Part shown: positions 1 to 5,809 of the stretch, piece after piece | Position numbering within the stretch: the stretch's first letter is position 1 | Layout: the number at the start of each line of letters is the position of its first letter | Assembly (NCBI GenBank): GCA_028097785.1 | Contig: JAOHFB010000027.1 | Location: 1-8,037, forward strand | Origin: Candidatus Pelagibacter sp. | GTDB lineage: Bacteria; Pseudomonadota; Alphaproteobacteria; Pelagibacterales; Pelagibacteraceae | Direction: 5' to 3' | Length of the DNA stretch: 8,037 nt | Position numbers and translations under genes: made by a program | The notes under the pieces: generated by a model | Databases searched by the model: none | What the model was told of the DNA's origin: nothing | Seen by the model: the letters and a program-made list of their open reading frames with translations, nothing else

Positions 1-309
1 ACCAGGACAAAGTCCTCCGAGCCCCCAACCTGCACCAAATAAAGCTGAGCCTATAATTAGCTTATTGTTTATTTCTTTGTTATTAGAGTAATTAAACTTT
101 TCAGCTAACAAAGGTTTTTCTTTGTTCTTAATTAGATGAAATAGTGGAGATGAAACAACTAAAGCTCCAATCATAACAAATGCTAATGAAGGGTCCCAAT
201 TTCCAAATAAATCTAAAAACGCTAATACTTTTGCAGGATTAACCATTTCGGACACAACCAATCCAATTCCAAAGATAATACCAGCGATTAATGAAATTAA
301 TTTGTTCAT
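1..309 (-). CDS. YeeE/YedE-type half transporter (DUF6691-like), C-terminus cut by window edge
   Basis: The minus-strand frame opens at the ATG at 309 and stays open for 103 codons to the window edge, so only the C-terminus is missing. It begins MNKLISLIAGIIFGIG, has hydrophobic segments at about residues 4-20 and 40-57, and ends at the edge in GWGLGGLCPG, a Gly-rich cysteine motif typical of YeeE/YedE-family sulfur-compound transport proteins. The family contains half-size proteins encoded in pairs that are thought to form one inner-membrane channel for thiosulfate or a related reduced sulfur species. Its ATG overlaps the TGA of the neighbouring half (ATGA), which indicates translational coupling. 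The role in sulfur uptake is inferred from the family; the actual substrate is unknown. Confidence 0.8.
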   Translation of the reverse strand, partial: MNKLISLIAGIIFGIGLVVSEMVNPAKVLAFLDLFGNWDPSLAFVMIGALVVSSPLFHLIKNKEKPLLAEKFNYSNNKEINNKLIIGSALFGAGWGLGGLCPG

Positions 310-725
310 ATAAAATTTTTAATTAACACTGTTAGAATACCAACAATCATAAATGTTATGGTTGCAATAATTGATCTTAGAGAAAATCTTCCAATACCAC
401 TTATTCCATGGCCACTTGTGCAACCTCCACTAATTCTTGTACCAATTCCAACTAACAAACCTGCAAATATTAATAAAATAAAAGAATTTGAAATTGTAAT
501 GTTTATTTCTTTACTGGTAAATAAACTATAAATGATGGGACCTAATATTAATCCTAGCAAAAACAATAAATTATCAAACTTATTATCTTTTTCCGTTAAA
601 GCGTTTGAGGCAATTCCACTAATTCCAACTAATCTTCCATTAAATAAAAAAAATATCACCACAGCTAAACCAATGATCATTCCTCCAAGGGTTGCTGTAA
701 TTGGGGTAAAATTTACTATATTCAT
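306..725 (-). CDS. YeeE/YedE-family half-size membrane protein (sulfur transport type)
   Basis: This is a 139-residue, very hydrophobic protein with about four membrane segments (roughly residues 10-30, 52-70, 80-98 and 117-137). It carries the family signatures RLVGISGI near residue 31 and SGGCTSGHGISG near residue 99; the cysteine (about C102) is the residue expected to contact a sulfur-containing substrate. Full-length YeeE/TsuA proteins are more than twice as long, and here the second half is the next gene (1-309), coupled by an ATGA overlap. The start ATG directly follows the stop of the CoA-binding gene (TAAATG). Likely location is the inner membrane. For an organism relying on reduced sulfur, uptake of thiosulfate, sulfide or a similar compound would fit, but the substrate is inferred. 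Confidence 0.85.
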   Translation of the reverse strand: MNIVNFTPITATLGGMIIGLAVVIFFLFNGRLVGISGIASNALTEKDNKFDNLLFLLGLILGPIIYSLFTSKEINITISNSFILLIFAGLLVGIGTRISGGCTSGHGISGIGRFSLRSIIATITFMIVGILTVLIKNFI

Positions 726-1160
726 TTAATTGCTCAAAACTGGAAATGCTTGCATCTTCTTTAAAAAATATTTTTGATATTCCATTTTAGTACATTTATT
801 TTCTATGTAATCAATATTATTTTTATCCATTAACTTTTTTGATTCTTCGTCCCTAATACCAAGCTGAAGCCATAATACTTTTGCGCCAATTTTAACTGTA
901 TCCTCTGCTATTGCATATGCTTCTTTGGAGGGTCTAAATACATCTACAATTCCAACTGGCTCTTTAATATCTGTAATTTTTTCAAAAACCTCTTCGCCTA
1001 AAATTTTTTCACCCTTAGCTCTTGGATTAACTGGAATAACTTTAAATCCATATTTTTGCATATACTTCATAACTATGGTTGATGGTTTTTTAGGATCTTT
1101 ACTAACACCAATCATTGCAATAGTTTTATGTTTTGAGAGAATATCTTTTATTTCTGACAT
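726..1160 (-). CDS. CoA-binding domain protein, YccU family
   Basis: This 144-residue protein is a single Rossmann-type CoA_binding domain. The N-terminal TIAMIGVSKDPKKPS is the family's glycine-rich nucleotide loop. VIPVNPRAKGEKILGEEVF and the segment around VDVFRPSKEA are also typical of YccU proteins, as is the C-terminal region with LWLQLGIRDEES and an NKCTKMEY cysteine. The length matches the family (about 140). The domain resembles the CoA-ligand-binding part of succinyl-CoA synthetase alpha, but these stand-alone proteins have no established reaction. It lies 3 bases after the 65-residue gene and abuts the YeeE-like gene, so it is mid-operon. The family call is secure; the function is not known. 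Confidence 0.88.
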   Translation of the reverse strand: MSEIKDILSKHKTIAMIGVSKDPKKPSTIVMKYMQKYGFKVIPVNPRAKGEKILGEEVFEKITDIKEPVGIVDVFRPSKEAYAIAEDTVKIGAKVLWLQLGIRDEESKKLMDKNNIDYIENKCTKMEYQKYFLKKMQAFPVLSN

Positions 1161-1163
1161 GGA

Positions 1164-1361
1164 TTATTTATTTTTTTTAATCTGGTCTTCGCAAAAATTA
1201 CGGGCTTCTTCTAAGTCTGTAATTTTAGAGTCTGATAATTTTTGACTTCCTGCAAGACATGCATCAACCGCTCTTTTAAAATTATGATCATTAAAACTTA
1301 AAATAAAAAACATCCCAGCAATAATAAAAATAAAAATCAAAATATTTTTTTTATTTTTCAT
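1164..1361 (-). CDS. Small membrane-anchored or secreted protein with two cysteines
   Basis: This is a 65-residue protein that I do not recognise. It starts with a basic stretch (MKNKKN) and a hydrophobic segment at about residues 7-23 (ILIFIFIIAGMFFILSF), which looks like a signal anchor or uncleaved signal peptide. The remaining 40 residues are charged and probably helical, and contain two cysteines (about C35 and C57) that could form a disulfide in the periplasm. Its ATG shares one base with the TAA that would end the frame-restored enoyl-CoA hydratase homologue (TAATG), and its stop lies 3 bases before the CoA-binding gene. That tight packing, in the style of the rest of the operon, is the main support for it being real. 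Confidence 0.65.
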   Translation of the reverse strand: MKNKKNILIFIFIIAGMFFILSFNDHNFKRAVDACLAGSQKLSDSKITDLEEARNFCEDQIKKNK

Positions 1362-1398
1362 TACTTATTTTTCCACTTTGGTTTTCTTTTTTCTAAAA
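1361..1398 (-). other. Out-of-frame C-terminal codons of the enoyl-CoA hydratase homologue (frameshift site)
   Basis: The crotonase frame runs ...EGISAF and then hits TAG at 1395-1393. If one T is added to the TTTT run (plus-strand AAAA at 1395-1398), the frame continues as F-LEKRKPKWKNK and ends at TAA 1363-1361. That ending matches the usual (F-x-x-KRKPxW) tail of this crotonase subfamily, and the TAA then overlaps the next gene's ATG by one base, the same junction as at 3373. A one-base deletion relative to an intact ancestor is therefore very likely, either a homopolymer sequencing or assembly error or a real mutation. Confidence 0.8.
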
Positions 1399-2139
1399 TG
1401 CTGAGATCCCCTCTTTAGCATCCATTGCCATCATATTAATTGTCATCATTTTACTGGTATAGGCATAAGCTTTTTTTAATGGCATTTCTAATTGCTTATA
1501 AAATGCTTGCTTACCAATTTTAATTGTTAAATTTGATTTTGATGCAATAGTTTGAGCAACTTTTAATACCTCATTCTCTAATTTAGATTTTGAAAAATAA
1601 TCATTAATTAATCCAATTTCTTTTGCATAGTTTGCTTTAATAGGTTCACCTGTTAACAACATTTTCATCATTGGTTTTCTATGAATTTTTCTACTAACAG
1701 CAACCATTGGAGTGCTACAGAACAATCCTATATTAACACCAGGTGTTGCAAACAATGTATCGTTAGTACTGTAAGCTAAATCACAACTTGCAACTAATTG
1801 GCAGCCAGCTGCGAATGCAGCTCCATGCACCTTAGCAATTACTGGTTTTCTACCTTCAACGATTTGCAACATAACTTTTGAACAAAGATTAAATAATTTT
1901 TGATATTTTTCTTTTTTATTTAATCCCCTTACTTCTTTTAAGTTGTGTCCCGCACTAAATCCTTTACCAGCACCTTCTAAAATAATTACTTTTATCTTTT
2001 TGTCTGCATCAAGTTTTTTAAATGCATTAAGTAAATCAGTTAAATTTTTAAAAGATAATGAATTATATGTTTTTTGTTCATCAATGATAATTGATGCAAT
2101 TTCATTGGTTATTTTTTTTATATTAATGTTAGTTGTCAT
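1393..2139 (-). CDS. Enoyl-CoA hydratase/isomerase (crotonase) family protein, ECHDC3-like, C-terminus frameshifted
   Basis: This crotonase-fold protein has 248 residues from MTTNINIKK. Family landmarks are KGFSAGHNLKEVRG (first oxyanion-hole strand), PVIAKVHGAAFAAGCQLVA (second oxyanion glycine region) and FATPGVNIGLFCSTPMVAVSR. The GHNLKE and NIGLFCSTP forms resemble the ECHDC3-type subgroup rather than classical enoyl-CoA hydratase; the two catalytic glutamates of true hydratases are not evident, so the acyl-CoA reaction is uncertain. I prefer the ATG at 2139, one base after the 2OG-oxygenase stop; an in-frame ATG at 2157 would add six residues and overlap that gene, and neither has a clear ribosome-binding site. 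The C-terminus stops 11 residues early because of an apparent one-base deletion at 1395-1398. With it restored the protein would be 259 residues. Confidence 0.85.
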   Translation of the reverse strand: MTTNINIKKITNEIASIIIDEQKTYNSLSFKNLTDLLNAFKKLDADKKIKVIILEGAGKGFSAGHNLKEVRGLNKKEKYQKLFNLCSKVMLQIVEGRKPVIAKVHGAAFAAGCQLVASCDLAYSTNDTLFATPGVNIGLFCSTPMVAVSRKIHRKPMMKMLLTGEPIKANYAKEIGLINDYFSKSKLENEVLKVAQTIASKSNLTIKIGKQAFYKQLEMPLKKAYAYTSKMMTINMMAMDAKEGISAF

Positions 2140-2140
2140 A

Positions 2141-2992
2141 TTAATCTGCAAGTCCATCTGATCTTGCTTGATTTCTTTCTATATGAATTGGTAATACTTT
2201 TCCATAAATAGCTTCTGAATGTTCTGGAGTATTTACTCTCCAAGGGTCTAGCACATAAGCTGGAATGCAAAGATATCTTGGTTTATTCCCTTTTACCCTT
2301 GTTACTCTATGCATTGTAAACCTACCTTTAAATATTTGTAAATCACCAGGTTCCAGCTTTAATTGTCTAACTTTTGTTCTATCTCCTTCAAGTACTTTTT
2401 TAACTTCATCAAAATTTTCATTTCCAGGCTCTCTGATAAAAGGACAGTATTCAAAAATTCCACCTTCATCAGGTTTTTGTATCATTATACTCAGTGTGAA
2501 TTCACAACTGTCAAAATGCCAAGGTAGAATTCCTTCCGGCCTCATCACATTGTATGCGTGACAAGCTAATGGGTCCGCCCACCTATATATTGGTGAAATG
2601 CCTAAACAAGCAGATACAAATTTTAACAGTTCATCTTGCTCATATAAAAATTTCATTTCAGAATTTTTTTCAAACAAATTTGAGTTTAAATATCCATTGT
2701 CCCTTTCCATAAAAGTTCTTTTAGGATGATTTGAGGATAAAGAAGGATCATCCTTAGAGTTAAGATAGGGGTTAATACTTTTTTTAGACATAAAAACTTT
2801 ATCAATTTTTTTTTCTAATTCAAAATTCATAATTTCAATTGATTTTGGTAGAATGAAATTTGGAATAGTAGAACAACTAAATTGATCTAAATCTTCTTTG
2901 CATTTTTTAATTAATTTTTGGATCTTGCTTGAAGATAAATCATGAATAGGAAAATTTTCTAAATCTACAATAGTTTTTAATCTATCGTTCAT
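2141..2992 (-). CDS. Fe(II)/2-oxoglutarate-dependent oxygenase (HalD/BesD/ArpA-like clade, hydroxylase-type HxD)
   Basis: This is a 283-residue cupin-type oxygenase. The core shows WHFDSCEFTLSIMIQKPDEG: H159 and D161 form the HxD half of the iron triad. GDLQIFKGRFTMHRV supplies the distal H228, and R239 in GNKPRY is the expected 2-oxoglutarate ligand. The GGIFEYCPFIR and RFTMHRVTRV pattern resembles a clade that includes the free-amino-acid halogenases. Those halogenases replace the Asp with a small residue to make room for chloride; here Asp is present, so hydroxylation is predicted. The roughly 100-residue N-terminal region is charged and without a clear motif. The gene starts 6 bases after the nucleotidyltransferase stop, without an obvious ribosome-binding site. 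The substrate is unknown; a small amino-acid-like or cationic compound is possible by analogy. Confidence 0.8.
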   Translation of the reverse strand: MNDRLKTIVDLENFPIHDLSSSKIQKLIKKCKEDLDQFSCSTIPNFILPKSIEIMNFELEKKIDKVFMSKKSINPYLNSKDDPSLSSNHPKRTFMERDNGYLNSNLFEKNSEMKFLYEQDELLKFVSACLGISPIYRWADPLACHAYNVMRPEGILPWHFDSCEFTLSIMIQKPDEGGIFEYCPFIREPGNENFDEVKKVLEGDRTKVRQLKLEPGDLQIFKGRFTMHRVTRVKGNKPRYLCIPAYVLDPWRVNTPEHSEAIYGKVLPIHIERNQARSDGLAD

Positions 2993-2998
2993 TAAAAA

Positions 2999-3373
2999 CT
3001 ATTTTAGTTTTCCTTCTTCTCTCATCTTGGCTCTTATTTTAGTAGCAGATATTTCTTGAATTTCTTTTGATAGTTCAATTTCTTCAATTTTGTATCCAAC
3101 ACCTCGTCCATAACAAATATTAGTAATATTTGGCACCATCATTACTTTAAAATGACCTTCAAATTCTGGGTTTAATCTATCTTCTATGTTTTTTTTAACT
3201 GTTTCAAAATCAAAAGGATTATCATCCACCCCTTGTACATCTCTAATTTGAATACACACTTGACCTGTTTTTTTAATAATTTCTTTAAATAAAGTATAAT
3301 GTCCATCATGAAATGGTTGCCATCTTCCTAACATTTGTGCGGTTGGTTTTTTGTTATCCCATTGGTAAGCCAT
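2999..3373 (-). CDS. Small HxGH-motif nucleotidyltransferase (cytidylyltransferase/NMNAT-like)
   Basis: This 124-residue protein has the nucleotidyltransferase signatures GRWQPFHDGH (residues 16-25, the HxGH ATP/CTP-binding motif) and EISATKIR (residues 107-114, the ISxTxIR motif). A central NPFDFETVKKNIE resembles the NPF(T/D) segment of archaeal-type NMN adenylyltransferases. The family joins NTP to a phosphorylated small molecule and releases pyrophosphate. At 124 residues it is shorter than NMNAT (about 170) or CoaD (about 160), so the acceptor cannot be assigned. I chose ATG 3373 because a clear AAGGAG lies 8 bases upstream and because it shares one base with the kinase stop (TAATG); an upstream in-frame ATG at 3406 would overlap the kinase by 34 bases. 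The adjacent kinase makes a kinase-then-nucleotidyltransfer activation sequence plausible. Confidence 0.8.
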   Translation of the reverse strand: MAYQWDNKKPTAQMLGRWQPFHDGHYTLFKEIIKKTGQVCIQIRDVQGVDDNPFDFETVKKNIEDRLNPEFEGHFKVMMVPNITNICYGRGVGYKIEEIELSKEIQEISATKIRAKMREEGKLK

Positions 3374-3780
3374 TATTTTATCTCCTTTATTATTTTTGGT
3401 GCCCAATTTTTAGCATCTTGCGTAGTTACATGGTAGTCAAACTTATCGGGCTTAACAAACATTTTATTAGTATCATCAAATCTTCCTTCTTTAATAGTAT
3501 CAACCCAAATAATAAAATCAGCAGGAAATAAAGCTCTTGCTTCAGGCGTTGGGCAAATAAAGTCTGCTACAACAAAATTTCCTTCCTCTTTTAATTTTTT
3601 TGCAAAATCTGCCATTCTTTTTGCTTGTCTTTTTCTTCCTTCTTCAGAAAAATCCCAATCATTTGCTTCTTTTCTAACTTCATCGGCATTTAATCTTTTT
3701 GCATTTATCATTGGTGCCAATTCTTCTGCTAAAGTTGTTTTTCCAGAGCCTGGGAGACCCATTATTAAAATAATTTTCAT
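3373..3780 (-). CDS. Small P-loop kinase resembling adenylylsulfate (APS) kinase
   Basis: This 135-residue protein has a Walker A motif, MGLPGSGKTT (residues 7-16). NADEVR (31-36) matches the GDNVR position of APS kinase. FSEEGRKRQAKRMADFAKKL and VVADFICPTPEAR resemble the FSDEDR helix and FISP segment of CysC. After residue 95 it diverges (DTIKEGRFDDTNKMF, then FDYHV) and lacks the usual CysC KGLYxKAR/FTGxDxPYE region. With CysC near 200 residues, an acceptor other than APS is likely. Such short CysC-like kinases also occur beside nucleotidyltransferases in marine bacteria and phages (general recollection, not checked). The gene is 3 bases after the Rieske gene and overlaps the nucleotidyltransferase by one base. 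The predicted role is ATP-dependent phosphorylation of a small hydroxylated substrate; this is inference. Confidence 0.8.
   Translation of the reverse strand: MKIILIMGLPGSGKTTLAEELAPMINAKRLNADEVRKEANDWDFSEEGRKRQAKRMADFAKKLKEEGNFVVADFICPTPEARALFPADFIIWVDTIKEGRFDDTNKMFVKPDKFDYHVTTQDAKNWAPKIIKEIK
3382..3387 (-). promoter_or_regulatory. Ribosome-binding site of the nucleotidyltransferase
   Basis: AAGGAG on the minus strand lies inside the 3' end of the kinase gene, 8 bases before the ATG at 3373. It is one of the few good Shine-Dalgarno sequences in this operon, and it fixes the shorter start. Confidence 0.7.
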
Positions 3781-3783
3781 TTT

Positions 3784-4977
3784 TTATAATAAACTATTTG
3801 CTACCCATTTATGAAATTGATGAGTAGGTTGATCCATAATTGGTGAAAAATTTCCTCCATTATAAACTGGTGATCCTCTCCCTGCCTGCATTCCTTCAAT
3901 TGCACTTATATCTTCCAACATAACATCTTTCCAAAATCTTGCATTTTCTTTTCTTAATTCTTTAAGCTCTTCTCCATTAGCACTTTTATCTCCAACATAA
4001 TACATTTGCATATGTTCTTTAGTTTTATTAGTTGCAACTGGTTCCAGCCAAAATACGTAAAAATGATCAAGATGCAAACCAATCATTACATTAGGAAATA
4101 ACGCAATATACTCAGAATTTTTGAGTGAATTTTTTTCCCAGTTTTTAAATGTATCAAATTTTTTATTTCCTTCTACAGGTTGCTCATATTTTTCACTTCC
4201 TTGTCCTGCAAATCGATTTGGCAATCCTTGAATGTGGTAATGATCATTAATATTTGATACTTTATTTAATTCTGGATGAATAGTTGGTAGATGATAACTT
4301 TCACAATAATTCTCTATAGCAAATTTCCAATTACTATTTACCTCTAAATCAAAAGCGCCATAGTCTTTAGAGTGAACTAGTAATTTTTGATCTTCATGAT
4401 TAATAAATTTAGACCATCTTTTTTCAAGTGGCTTAATATAATCTTCAAAATCAATTTCATTTGAATTGATATTTACAAAGATAATATCCATCCATATTTT
4501 TGATCTAACTTCTTTTAGATTGCTCTGATTCTTTTCAAATTTATCTGAATTATGAATGTTTAATCCTCCTATATGGGGGGTAGCTACTAGGTTTCCTCTA
4601 AAGTCATATGACCATGAATGATAAGGGCATCTAATTACATTTTTTAAAGCACATGGTTTGTCTAAAAGCTTAAAACCTCTATGACTACAAACATTATGAA
4701 ATACTCTAATCTTAAGATCTTTGTCTCTAACAATTAGCAAAGGAATCCCGAGCAGATTGTATGGCATTGAATCACCAGCCTTGGGTATTGAACTGCCTAC
4801 TCCAATAACTGTCCATTTATCACAAAAAATCTTATTTCTTTCATACTCTAAATATCGTTCGCTTGTGTAGCACTCATTTGGAAGTCCGTTTGCAGTCTCA
4901 ATAGCTCTATCCACATTCATCAATTTCTTGATATCCAAGATTTCTGAGAGCGGTTTATTTTTTTGATTTTGATCCAT
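3784..4977 (-). CDS. Rieske non-haem iron oxygenase, alpha subunit type
   Basis: From the ATG at 4977 this is a 397-residue ring-hydroxylating-type oxygenase. The N-terminal Rieske domain carries C97-x-H99 (NVCSHRG) and C117-x-x-H120 (RCPYHSW), binding a [2Fe-2S] cluster. The C-terminal catalytic domain has ENYCESYHLPTIHPEL, with H229 and H234 as iron ligands. WKDVMLEDISAIEGMQAG near residue 340 holds the probable Asp ligand and the conserved tail seen in choline monooxygenase, betaine (GbcA) and carnitine (CntA) oxygenases. Glu226 sits where many Rieske enzymes have the bridging Asp, as in the amine-oxidising group. Electrons must come from a reductase encoded elsewhere. An upstream ATG at 5112 would run into the divergent MetF-like gene and is unlikely; MNVDRAIE at 4920 is an alternative start. 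Oxidative attack on a methylated amine or related osmolyte is plausible; the substrate is not determinable. Confidence 0.85.
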   Translation of the reverse strand: MDQNQKNKPLSEILDIKKLMNVDRAIETANGLPNECYTSERYLEYERNKIFCDKWTVIGVGSSIPKAGDSMPYNLLGIPLLIVRDKDLKIRVFHNVCSHRGFKLLDKPCALKNVIRCPYHSWSYDFRGNLVATPHIGGLNIHNSDKFEKNQSNLKEVRSKIWMDIIFVNINSNEIDFEDYIKPLEKRWSKFINHEDQKLLVHSKDYGAFDLEVNSNWKFAIENYCESYHLPTIHPELNKVSNINDHYHIQGLPNRFAGQGSEKYEQPVEGNKKFDTFKNWEKNSLKNSEYIALFPNVMIGLHLDHFYVFWLEPVATNKTKEHMQMYYVGDKSANGEELKELRKENARFWKDVMLEDISAIEGMQAGRGSPVYNGGNFSPIMDQPTHQFHKWVANSLL

Positions 4978-5080
4978 AAAAAAAATTATCATGGGCATAA
5001 TTTTTGGCAACAAATTTCCATTTTGGACCATGCTGAATTTCTTTGACAGCTTTTTCAAATAAGATAATGATCGGGAAAAA
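4978..5080. other. Divergent intergenic spacer with possible coding remnant
   Basis: This spacer separates two divergent transcription units and must hold both promoters. On the minus strand a stop-free stretch from about 5085 to the TAA at 4955-4957 reads FEKAVKEIQHGPKWKF and then VAKNYAHDNFFYGSKSKK. Its composition (Trp, His, Tyr and mixed charge) looks protein-like, but it has no ATG, GTG or TTG start, and an in-frame TGA cuts it off upstream. It overlaps the first codons of the Rieske gene in another frame. It could be the degraded tail of a lost gene or chance; I do not call it a gene. Confidence 0.35.
5043..5071 (+). promoter_or_regulatory. Candidate promoter of the MetF-like/GcvT-like operon
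   Basis: A perfect TTGACA lies at 5043-5048. Two candidate -10 boxes follow: AATGAT at 5066-5071 (17-base spacing, 4 of 6 matches to TATAAT) and GATAAT at 5063-5068 (5 of 6 matches, but only 14-base spacing). Either would start transcription within a few bases of the ATG at 5081, giving an almost leaderless mRNA. In AT-rich DNA such matches are common, so this is tentative. Confidence 0.35.
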
Positions 5081-5809
5081 ATGAATTTTTCATTGGAAAT
5101 TGGTCCTAACACTGACCTCGAAACACTACCTCCTGTAAAGGATGTGTACGTTACAATGCTTCCTGGTGGAGACTACAAAGAGACTTCAAATCAATCAATT
5201 GAACTTGTAAAAAAAGGTTTCAATCCTGTGCCTCATTTTCCTGCAAGATCAATTCAAAATGATCCAGAGCTTAAAGATTATGTTTCAAGATGTAAAGATG
5301 GCGGAGTAAAACAAGCTTTAATAATTGGTGGTGGTAGAGAACCATTGGGAAAATTTGATAGTTCGTTTCAACTTTTAGAAACAGGATATTTTGAAAATAT
5401 GAAAATAGGAATTGCTGGACATCCTGAAGGAAGTCCCGACATATCCGATACAGATTTAGACAAAGCTATGATAGATAAAAAGCCTTATGCTGATTATATA
5501 GTGACTCAATGGTTATTAGATCCTCAGCCTATCATAGATTTTATTTCTAAACAAAGCGTACCAGTGCATGTTGGAATTACTGGGCCTCTAAAAATATCAA
5601 GCTTAATTAAGTTTGCAAATATTGTTGGAGCAAAAAATTCCTTAAATTTTCTTAAATCTAATTTTAGTAAGGCGTTAGATTTATTGAAACCTAAAGACCC
5701 TAATGATTTAATTGGGAAAGTTAAATCGCATACTGATAACTTCCACATTTATACATTCGGCGGCTTGAAGGAAACAAACAAGTGGTTGAAGGAGAATAGT
5801 TATGTCTAA
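5081..5809 (+). CDS. MetF-like methylenetetrahydrofolate reductase homologue (short, alphaproteobacterial type)
   Basis: This is a 242-residue TIM-barrel protein related to MetF, which interconverts 5,10-methylene-THF and 5-methyl-THF using FAD. Landmarks are SLEIGP with Glu6 at the catalytic Glu position of MetF, PVPHFPARSI (51-60), QALIIGGGREPLG (78-90), GIAGHPEGSPDI (110-121, where E. coli MetF has its PE segment), TQW (142-144) and VHVGITGPLK (162-171). It is shorter than E. coli MetF (about 296) and lacks an obvious Asp at the LRGD position. It resembles a subgroup found beside methyltransferases in marine Alphaproteobacteria. The start is the only in-frame ATG after a stop at 5060-5062, and only a weak GGGA precedes it. 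The 8-base overlap with the GcvT-like gene indicates coupled expression. It probably reduces or oxidises the folate one-carbon unit delivered by that partner. Confidence 0.82.
   Translation: MNFSLEIGPNTDLETLPPVKDVYVTMLPGGDYKETSNQSIELVKKGFNPVPHFPARSIQNDPELKDYVSRCKDGGVKQALIIGGGREPLGKFDSSFQLLETGYFENMKIGIAGHPEGSPDISDTDLDKAMIDKKPYADYIVTQWLLDPQPIIDFISKQSVPVHVGITGPLKISSLIKFANIVGAKNSLNFLKSNFSKALDLLKPKDPNDLIGKVKSHTDNFHIYTFGGLKETNKWLKENSYV
5789..5794 (+). promoter_or_regulatory. Ribosome-binding site of the GcvT-like gene
   Basis: AAGGAG lies inside the end of the MetF-like gene, 7 bases before the ATG at 5802. It supports that start and independent re-initiation despite the 8-base gene overlap. Confidence 0.75.

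Noticed and set aside
925..1245. Plus-strand open frame opposite the CoA-binding gene, and similar antisense frames at 532-729, 1943-2161, 2265-2561, 3313-3531 and 5524-5748 (minus)
   Set aside because: They lie antisense to genes with clear family motifs and show no recognisable domains. They are shadows of AT-rich coding sequence.
1390..1400. Programmed -1 ribosomal frameshift in the crotonase gene
   Set aside because: GCA TTT TAG is not a slippery heptamer. Lost base or sequencing error explains it better.
2141..2992. Radical halogenase
   Set aside because: The halogenase signature needs Gly or Ala at the HxD aspartate; Asp161 is present.
2999..3373. Calling the nucleotidyltransferase NMN adenylyltransferase (nadM) or CoaD
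   Set aside because: Only the generic HxGH and ISxTxIR motifs are shared, and the protein is 40-50 residues too short for either.
4978..5112. Longer Rieske start at ATG 5112
   Set aside because: It would overlap the start of the divergent MetF-like gene and add 45 residues lacking family character before MDQNQKNKPL.
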